From: an uncultured Boseongicola sp.
GTDB taxonomy: Bacteria; Pseudomonadota; Alphaproteobacteria; Rhodobacterales; Rhodobacteraceae
Assembly: GCA_938016355.1 (NCBI GenBank)
Contig: CALLWO010000031.1
Location: 1-40,982 of the forward strand
Length of the DNA stretch: 40,982 nucleotides
Reading direction: 5' to 3'
This document shows positions 35,695-40,982 of this stretch, one piece after another. Each line of letters begins with the position of its first letter. Position 1 is the stretch's first letter. The translations under genes and the position numbers were made by a program. The notes under the pieces were generated by a model. It was not told the DNA's origin. It searched no databases and saw only the letters and a list, made by a program, of their open reading frames with translations.

Positions 35695-36399
35695 CTATAG
35701 ACTCAGGGCGCGCGACTTTAGCGCTTCGTAGTATGGCATGGCGGCCTCTAGGAGGGCCGCCTCATGCCCCGACAACGTTGGCAATTCGCCTTCCGGGCCG
35801 GCAAACCCTGTCGAACGATGAACCGCGCCGTACCAATGCGCGGCCCAAATGCCGTCTGAGGGATGTCCGCCGCTTGGCCAGGTCAGCATCTCTGGCTCGA
35901 AATCCAGTCCGATCTCAGCGCACAGAGCGCGCAGAGCAGTTTCGGGGTTGGCCCGTACGTCATGGCTGTCGATCAGAGCTCCGCCGATTTCATCGAAAAG
36001 CTCTTTTTGTTGGCGAAATCCGAGATCGTCTAAAGTGACGTCCTCGCGCTTTGCCGAATAACTCGCGATCACACGCGCTGGATGGCGAAGTAGATGAACA
36101 TTCGTGCACGACTTGGCCCATGAGATTGGGAAGCCATCAAGCATGTGGTGCGGCATGTGCTTCATATAGAAATGCGGCTTTTCCCCTGGAATAGAGCCTA
36201 AACATCGCTTCGCAACGATCTCCGCATCCGTTTCTTCCGCCGCTAAAATTTTTTCGCGCATAGGATGTGGAATACCTGTCGATGCGAGGTATGCGCCATA
36301 AAACGGCTCGTCCCAAACGGCAAAATCCGCGCGCGCGCCGAATGAGTACATCATCGCAGTCGACAGATTTCGCGGTCCGGACCACATCGCAATTCTCAT
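35695..36399 (-). CDS. Sulfotransferase-like P-loop protein
   Basis: This 234-residue protein starts MRIAMWSGPRNLSTAMMYSFGAR, a P-loop variant like the PAPS-binding loop of sulfotransferases (xxSxPRNxST). HLLRHPARVIASYSAKR further on matches the 3'-phosphate binding Arg/Ser region. It overlaps the class IV aminotransferase by four bases (ATGA), so the two are co-translated. I recall such proteins in alphaproteobacteria being mislabelled as aminotransferases because of this neighbour. The acceptor substrate is unknown; a link to the aminotransferase product is only a guess. Confidence 0.8.
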   Translation of the reverse strand: MRIAMWSGPRNLSTAMMYSFGARADFAVWDEPFYGAYLASTGIPHPMREKILAAEETDAEIVAKRCLGSIPGEKPHFYMKHMPHHMLDGFPISWAKSCTNVHLLRHPARVIASYSAKREDVTLDDLGFRQQKELFDEIGGALIDSHDVRANPETALRALCAEIGLDFEPEMLTWPSGGHPSDGIWAAHWYGAVHRSTGFAGPEGELPTLSGHEAALLEAAMPYYEALKSRALSL

Positions 36400-37295
36400 T
36401 GTTCGGCCACCAGATCTTTATAAAGCTGGCGAATGCGCTTCGTGACTGGCCCCATTTCGCCATTTCCAATCGGTCGACCATCGATTTCGCTCACGGGAGT
36501 TTGTGCGCCAAAGGTCCCGGTCAAAAACGCTTCTTCAGCGGAATAGGTATCAACCAAGGAGTAATTGCGCTCGAAAACCGGAATATCGTTCGCCCTGCAA
36601 AGGTCGATGACCTTCTGGCGCGTGATTCCGTTCATGCAATAATCGCCAGTCGACGTCCAAACGCTGCCTTTCTTTACAATGAAAAAGTTACAAGCGTTGG
36701 TCGTATTCACGAAACCATTCACATCAAGCATTAGGGCTTCGTCGGCACCAGCCTTCTCAGCAGCGATACAGGCCAAGATGCAGTTCAGCTTAGAATGGCT
36801 GTTCAGTTTCGGATCTTGCGTCATTGGAAGGCCGCGCATGTGAGGGACCGTTGCAAGCCGGATCGGACGGGCGATCTTTGGCTTCGAATGCTCCATAATA
36901 ATCACAAATGTGGGGCCTGTCCGACTGAGCCCCGGATGTTGAAACGGGCGAATTTTCGTCCCGCGTGTCACCATAAGGCGCGCATGGGCGTCGGTGGTCA
37001 TTTCATTGGCCATTTGCGTCTCTAACAAGGCGTTTTTGACGCCAGATCGGTCCATTCCGATATCAAGGTCAATGGCTTTTGCAGCCTCAAACAAGCGATC
37101 GAGATGCTCGTCCAAGAATGCCCAGGTACCTTCGTAAAGGCGCAACCCCTCCCAAACACCGTCCCCAAGCATAAAGCCAGAATCATAGACGCTGACCAAC
37201 GCCTCGTTTCGCGGTTTCAGCTGCCCATTAACCCAGATGAGAATTGCGTCGTTGCGGTCATCATCTTCGGTTGTGTGTGTTGATTGCGAATCCAT
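36396..37295 (-). CDS. Class IV PLP aminotransferase (branched-chain/D-amino-acid type)
   Basis: With ATG at 37295 the protein has 299 residues; this start has GGAG five bases before it, whereas the ATG at 37331 has none at proper spacing. The PLP lysine is Lys169 in LNSHSKLNCILA. The fold-IV opening (WVNGQLKPRNEALVSVYDSGFMLGDGVWEGLRLYEG) is typical. Where the family normally has G-x-V-x-E-x4-N, with the Glu contacting the PLP pyridine nitrogen, this protein reads GFVNTTNACNFF, placing Thr197 at that site. Substrate choice between branched-chain amino acids, D-alanine and amines cannot be settled. It is co-translated with the sulfotransferase-like gene. Confidence 0.9.
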   Translation of the reverse strand: MDSQSTHTTEDDDRNDAILIWVNGQLKPRNEALVSVYDSGFMLGDGVWEGLRLYEGTWAFLDEHLDRLFEAAKAIDLDIGMDRSGVKNALLETQMANEMTTDAHARLMVTRGTKIRPFQHPGLSRTGPTFVIIMEHSKPKIARPIRLATVPHMRGLPMTQDPKLNSHSKLNCILACIAAEKAGADEALMLDVNGFVNTTNACNFFIVKKGSVWTSTGDYCMNGITRQKVIDLCRANDIPVFERNYSLVDTYSAEEAFLTGTFGAQTPVSEIDGRPIGNGEMGPVTKRIRQLYKDLVAEQ

Positions 37296-37423
37296 CGAAG
37301 CTCCAGAGTTGTTAGGCGCAGATTGAAACATCTTTCACACACACGCCAGATCACGCGCGCTTGAATTGTGGTGAAATGCGATTTCTGTCCACACTGTCGG
37401 AAATCCGAAGGAGGTCGTTTGTT

Positions 37424-38095
37424 ATGAAACTCGCACTAAACCAAATGAAGGCCGCGTCGCTGGCGTTGCTGGTCATCATTGCCACAGCCAGCCAATGGGG
37501 CGCGGCAGAAGCGGCTGGAACCAAGAAAGCCTATTTCGCGGGGGGTTGCTTTTGGTGCGTCGAGTCAGATTTTGAAAGCGTCAACGGCGTCCGCGAGGTC
37601 GTCTCCGGTTACACAGGCGGCACAACGGCGAACCCCACATACAAGAAGATCACCAAAGGCGGCACTGGGCATTACGAGGCCGTCGAAATTCAATATGACC
37701 CGGCGCGTGTTGGTTATGACGAGCTTCTTTATAAATTCTTCCGGTCGGTCGATCCAACCGATGCTGGCGGTCAATTCTGCGATCGCGGTGAATCCTATAG
37801 GACCGCTGTTTTCGTCACTAATTCAGGCGAAAGGGCCGCGGCAGAGGCCGCAAAGGCACGTGCGCAAAAAGATCTGGGGCGCAAAATCGTCACACCAATC
37901 CTGGATGCGAGCCGGTTCTACAAGGCCGAACCGTACCATCAAAATTACTACAAGCGCGATGATATCGTTTTGACCCGTCGCGGTCCAAAGTCGATGGCGA
38001 ATGCCTATAAATTCTATAGGAAAGCCTGCAAGCGCGACGCGAAGGTGTCAGCCTTGTGGGGCAGCGACGCTCCGTTTGTCGGGCTGCACAATTAA
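37424..38095 (+). CDS. msrA: Exported peptide-methionine (S)-S-oxide reductase MsrA
   Basis: MsrA reduces methionine S-sulfoxide in proteins. The ATG at 37424 has AGGAGGT at good spacing and opens a signal peptide (MKLALNQMKAASLALLVIIATASQWGAAEA), so this 223-residue form should be periplasmic. The catalytic Cys42 is in GGCFWCVE; YTGGTTANPTYKKITKGGTGHYEAVEIQYDP and AEPYHQNYY are the substrate-site motifs. Further Cys residues (QFCDRGES, KACKRD) may act as resolving cysteines. A terminator follows, placed inside the end of the convergent kinase gene. Confidence 0.94.
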   Translation: MKLALNQMKAASLALLVIIATASQWGAAEAAGTKKAYFAGGCFWCVESDFESVNGVREVVSGYTGGTTANPTYKKITKGGTGHYEAVEIQYDPARVGYDELLYKFFRSVDPTDAGGQFCDRGESYRTAVFVTNSGERAAAEAAKARAQKDLGRKIVTPILDASRFYKAEPYHQNYYKRDDIVLTRRGPKSMANAYKFYRKACKRDAKVSALWGSDAPFVGLHN

Positions 38096-38967
38096 GGGGT
38101 GAACCGAACGACTTCTTCTAAAAAGGGAATCGCGTCCGCGGTTCCTTTTTTTGTGACTTTAAGCGCGGCCGCCTTCGTTGCCAGCTCCATCGCTGCTTTT
38201 GGGGTGTCGCCGCGCGCGCAGCCGGCCGCGAAATATCCGGCGAACGTGTCCCCTGCCCCAGTGGTATCAACAGCTTTTACGCGCAATCCGGATACGTCGA
38301 TTTGCAAGTCGCGAGAGGTGTCGATCCAGCGCGCACCGTCAGCGCCAAGCGTTATGACAATATGCGGTACTTCCAGCGATTTCAGTGACTGATTAAGGGA
38401 TTTTTCCAACTGCGCCGCTTCAATTTCGTTCACAAATAAAGTGTCTATAAAAGGCAAAACCGATCGCACTGCCGCGTCATCAAACGGCGCTGCTGAATAG
38501 AAAACCCGAACGCCTTTTTCTTTCGCGAGCTCAGCCGTTTCCGCTTGTAGTGTTGTTTCGTTCTGCATCAGCAGGATATCACCGGATCTCGCCCTCGAGA
38601 TCGCCGCTTTGACATGATCAAGGTCGAGGCTGGCATTTGCCCCCGCCAGAAGAACAATGGCATTTTCGCCATCAAGGGCGACGTTGATAAGCGCCTGTCC
38701 CGTAGGCTCTTCAGATTTTGCAATCCAAGTCGTTTCAACACCGTAGGAATCTAGCCGATCAACCACCCAGCTTGAGTTCTCGCCAATGGCGCCGATGTGA
38801 AACGTTTTTGCGCCCGCTTTTGCAGCCGCCGCAGATTGATTGGCTCCTTTACCGCCAAGCCCGATTGAATGCCCGGTTGCTGCCAAGGTCTCGCCGGGCG
38901 CCGGGATATGGGGCACGTCGTAAAACATGTCGATGTTTATAGAGCCAAGGCACCAGATATCCGCCAT
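38092..38967 (-). CDS. Ribokinase-like PfkB-family sugar kinase
   Basis: The 291-residue protein has the PfkB N-terminal signature GGKGANQSAAAAKAG (from residue 38) and the C-terminal signature with the catalytic Asp240 in DTTGAGDTFAGYF. The overall likeness is to ribokinase, which phosphorylates ribose at C5. No ribose transporter is nearby, so another sugar or nucleoside is possible. Its ATG shares a base with the maeB stop codon (TGATG), and its 3' end overlaps msrA by four bases. Confidence 0.88.
   Translation of the reverse strand: MADIWCLGSINIDMFYDVPHIPAPGETLAATGHSIGLGGKGANQSAAAAKAGAKTFHIGAIGENSSWVVDRLDSYGVETTWIAKSEEPTGQALINVALDGENAIVLLAGANASLDLDHVKAAISRARSGDILLMQNETTLQAETAELAKEKGVRVFYSAAPFDDAAVRSVLPFIDTLFVNEIEAAQLEKSLNQSLKSLEVPHIVITLGADGARWIDTSRDLQIDVSGLRVKAVDTTGAGDTFAGYFAAGCARGDTPKAAMELATKAAALKVTKKGTADAIPFLEEVVRFTP
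38126..38152 (+). terminator. Terminator of msrA inside the end of the ribokinase-like gene
   Basis: GGAATCGCG (38126-38134) pairs with CGCGGTTCC (38137-38145), with one G-T pair, followed by seven T. It begins 30 bases after the msrA stop codon and lies entirely within the coding sequence of the convergent kinase gene. Five A to its left give a short U-run for the minus strand too, where translating ribosomes would normally prevent its action. Confidence 0.65.
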
Positions 38968-40982
38968 CAGCCAACCTTGCAGGCCGCCAGAACAGCCATG
39001 TTCAAAATGTCATTCACGCTCGCTACGGTCGGCAAGATTTGGATGGGCTTGTCGACGCCTGTCAAAATCGGCCCAATAACGGTTGCGCCTGCCATTTCCT
39101 GCATCAGCTTCACGCTAATTGATGCAGAATGGCGCGCCGGAACGACCAGAATGTTGGCAGGACCGGTCAGACGCGAGAACGGATACGCCTCTTGCGCGCC
39201 CGCGTTCAAAGCGACGTCGACGGTCATTTCGCCCTCGTACTCAAAATCGACATTCATCGTGTCGAGCACTTTAGGCGCCTGGTGCATTTTCTCTGCGCGC
39301 TCGCTGACCGGGTAGCCAAACGTGGAAAAGCTCACGAAGGCAACGCGAGGCTCAAGCCCGAGACCCCGCGCGACTTTAGCGCTTTGTTTGGCTATATGCG
39401 CCAAATCCTCATCGTCTGGCCATTCGTGAACCAGAGTGTCGGCGATCAGCACTATCCGCCCTCGGTGCAAGAGCGCAGTCACGCCAACCGCCCCGTCTTC
39501 GGCCCGCGCGTCGAACACATGGTTCAAAAGGCTTAAAACATGCGCGGATTTTCGTGTGGCGCCCGTGACAAGCGCGTCGCCGTGATCATGCGCAAGCATG
39601 CATGCCGCAAAAACGTGGCGGTCCCGTGCGGCAAGACGATGAACATCAGAGCTGTCAAATCCCTGGCGCTGCAAGCGGTCGTACAAAAAAGCCTTATACG
39701 TATCGAGGTGCTCGGTATTTGCGGCGTTGATCACCTGAATTTCTGACACAGCATCCCCGAGCCCTTCGGCTTCCAGGCGGCTTTTGACGTCAGATTCTCG
39801 TCCCACAACCAATGCCTGGCCAAATCCGTTTCTTTGGTAACTTACCGCGGCACGCAAGACGCGGCTATCGTCGCCTTCGGCAAAGATCATCCGGGATTGT
39901 GCGGCCCGGGCGCGTGCATTGATTGATCGCAATATGGAAGCCGTCGGGTCCATCCGCGATTTCAGCTGAAGTTCGTACCCCTCCATGTCCACGATCGGGC
40001 GCCGCGCAGCACCAGTGTCCATCCCGGCTTTGGCGACTGCCGGCGGAACCCGGTGGATCAGACGGGGATCGAATGGCGTCGGAATTATGTAATCACGCCC
40101 AAAGCTAAGCTTTAGCCCATAGGCCATCGCAACTTCGTCGGGAACGTCCTCGCGCGCGAGTGCAGCCAAGGCTTCGGCGCAGGCGATTTTCATGTCGTCG
40201 TTGATCGCGCGGGCATGGATATCGAGCGCGCCGCGAAACAGGTATGGAAACCCGAGCACGTTGTTTACCTGATTTGGATAATCCGAGCGCCCGGTAGCAA
40301 CGATAGCGTCTTCGCGAACGGCATGCGCATCTTCCGGAGTAATTTCAGGATCCGGGTTTGCCATTGCAAAAATGACCGGGTTCGGCGCCATGCTTTCAAC
40401 CATTTCGGGCGTGACCGCTCCCTTGGCGCTTACACCAAGAAATACGTCCGCGCCTTTCATTGCATCGTCCAGTGTCCGCAGGTCTGTTTTGACGGCATGG
40501 GCAGACTTCCACTGGTTCATGCCCTCGGTACGGCCCTGATAAATAACGCCTTTTGTGTCACACGTTATGCAGTTCTCGTGCCTTGCCCCCATGCGCTTCA
40601 ATAACTCGATACAGGCAATGCCAGCCGCGCCCGCGCCATTCAGAACGATCTTAACATCCTCGATTTTCTTGCCCGAGATATGGAGCGCGTTGATCAGACC
40701 GGCCGCGCAGATGACCGCCGTGCCGTGCTGGTCGTCGTGAAAGACGGGAATGTCCATCTCTTCCTTGAGGCGCTGTTCGATGATGAAGCACTCGGGCGCT
40801 TTTATGTCTTCGAGATTCACGCCGCCGAACGTCGGGCCCATCAGGCGCACCGCGTTGCAAAATGCGTCAACATCCTCGGTATCAAGTTCGATATCGATCG
40901 AGTTTACGTCTGCAAAACGTTTAAAGAGGACGGACTTGCCTTCCATCACCGGCTTGGAGCCAAGTGCGCCAAGATTTCCCAG
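38967..40982 (-). CDS. maeB: NADP-type malic enzyme MaeB with phosphotransacetylase-like domain (5' end beyond right edge)
   Basis: The frame is open to the right edge, so 671 residues of the C-terminal part are present; about 85-90 N-terminal residues should be missing. Visible are GNLGALGSKPVMEGKSVLFKRFA, the metal/substrate region IPVFHDDQHGTAVICAAGLINAL, the NAD(P) loop LNGAGAAGIACIELL, and AMANPDPEI. From about residue 340 of the visible part a phosphate-acetyltransferase-like domain follows (GRESDVKSRLEAEGL..., YPFSRLTGPANILVVPA, GPILTGVDKPIQILP). This fused form is typical of proteobacterial MaeB; the second domain is usually regulatory, not catalytic. The enzyme makes pyruvate from malate for NADPH and gluconeogenic balance. 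Confidence 0.95.
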   Translation of the reverse strand: MGNLGALGSKPVMEGKSVLFKRFADVNSIDIELDTEDVDAFCNAVRLMGPTFGGVNLEDIKAPECFIIEQRLKEEMDIPVFHDDQHGTAVICAAGLINALHISGKKIEDVKIVLNGAGAAGIACIELLKRMGARHENCITCDTKGVIYQGRTEGMNQWKSAHAVKTDLRTLDDAMKGADVFLGVSAKGAVTPEMVESMAPNPVIFAMANPDPEITPEDAHAVREDAIVATGRSDYPNQVNNVLGFPYLFRGALDIHARAINDDMKIACAEALAALAREDVPDEVAMAYGLKLSFGRDYIIPTPFDPRLIHRVPPAVAKAGMDTGAARRPIVDMEGYELQLKSRMDPTASILRSINARARAAQSRMIFAEGDDSRVLRAAVSYQRNGFGQALVVGRESDVKSRLEAEGLGDAVSEIQVINAANTEHLDTYKAFLYDRLQRQGFDSSDVHRLAARDRHVFAACMLAHDHGDALVTGATRKSAHVLSLLNHVFDARAEDGAVGVTALLHRGRIVLIADTLVHEWPDDEDLAHIAKQSAKVARGLGLEPRVAFVSFSTFGYPVSERAEKMHQAPKVLDTMNVDFEYEGEMTVDVALNAGAQEAYPFSRLTGPANILVVPARHSASISVKLMQEMAGATVIGPILTGVDKPIQILPTVASVNDILNMAVLAACKVG

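Noticed and set aside
35693-35702. Palindrome GTCTATAGAC between argG and the sulfotransferase-like gene as a terminator
   Set aside because: It is only ten bases with no loop or T-run and overlaps the kinase-like stop region by chance; no termination signal can be supported.
1-40982. Search for CRISPR arrays, insertion sequences, integrases, toxin-antitoxin pairs or phage genes
   Set aside because: No regularly spaced repeats, transposase motifs, terminal inverted repeats or phage-type proteins were seen on either strand.

Overview
The window looks like a chromosomal segment from an alphaproteobacterium of the order Rhodobacterales (Roseobacter/Rhodobacter group). This rests on gene content and order (secA-parvulin-argJ-mutT, rimP-nusA-ylxR-infB, comF-grxC-nitrilase-marR beside ubiG, hslO-nudix-cca-two ABC half-transporters) and on the style of the encoded proteins. 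It is inference from remembered family features, not a database search. Coding density is very high, with many 1-4 base gene overlaps. I see no insertion sequence, prophage, integrase or CRISPR array.

Layout. Positions 1-4440 (minus): secA, then a conserved membrane-anchored protein, then a periplasmic substrate-binding-like protein cut by the left edge. Positions 4621-7094 (plus): a periplasmic parvulin, argJ and mutT. A 312-base convergent gap (7095-7406) holds a possible 40-residue gene and a strong two-way terminator. Positions 7407-12769 (minus) form the rimP-nusA-ylxR/L7Ae-infB operon, with a good promoter and an intrinsic terminator inside its leader, which looks like an attenuator. 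Positions 12967-14753 (minus): a secreted CAP-domain protein and a proline iminopeptidase. Next come ubiG (plus) and a comF-grxC-nitrilase-marR operon (minus). Positions 17886-19894 (plus): an NDUFAF5-like methyltransferase and hemH. Positions 19980-21742 hold a small envelope cluster of two L,D-transpeptidase-fold (YkuD) proteins around a CAP lipoprotein, with a possible decayed tRNA-Val remnant. Positions 21812-29623 (minus) form a long gene train: hslO, CoA-type nudix, cca, two ABC half-transporters and a TrmA/RlmD-type RNA methyltransferase. A weak hairpin after cca divides it. Positions 29694-31823: a second nudix protein, a response regulator with a PP2C phosphatase domain, and a divergent HPt protein. 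Positions 31826-40982: ilvA, a secreted protein of unknown function with opposite-charge halves, argG, a sulfotransferase-like protein coupled to a class IV aminotransferase, an exported MsrA, a ribokinase-like kinase, and maeB cut by the right edge.

Functionally this is mostly core metabolism and information processing: protein export and folding (SecA, parvulin, Hsp33), arginine and isoleucine synthesis (ArgJ, ArgG, IlvA), haem and ubiquinone synthesis, translation initiation and antitermination, tRNA and rRNA maturation, nucleotide sanitation, and oxidative repair. I found no clear undescribed multi-gene system. The items most worth a second look are the rimP leader attenuator, the 40-residue ORF before the infB terminator, the class IV aminotransferase that lacks the usual PLP-contacting glutamate, the unknown secreted protein at 33235-34332 with operator-like repeats upstream, the PP2C regulator/HPt pair without a recognisable anti-sigma partner, and a msrA terminator embedded in the neighbouring kinase gene.
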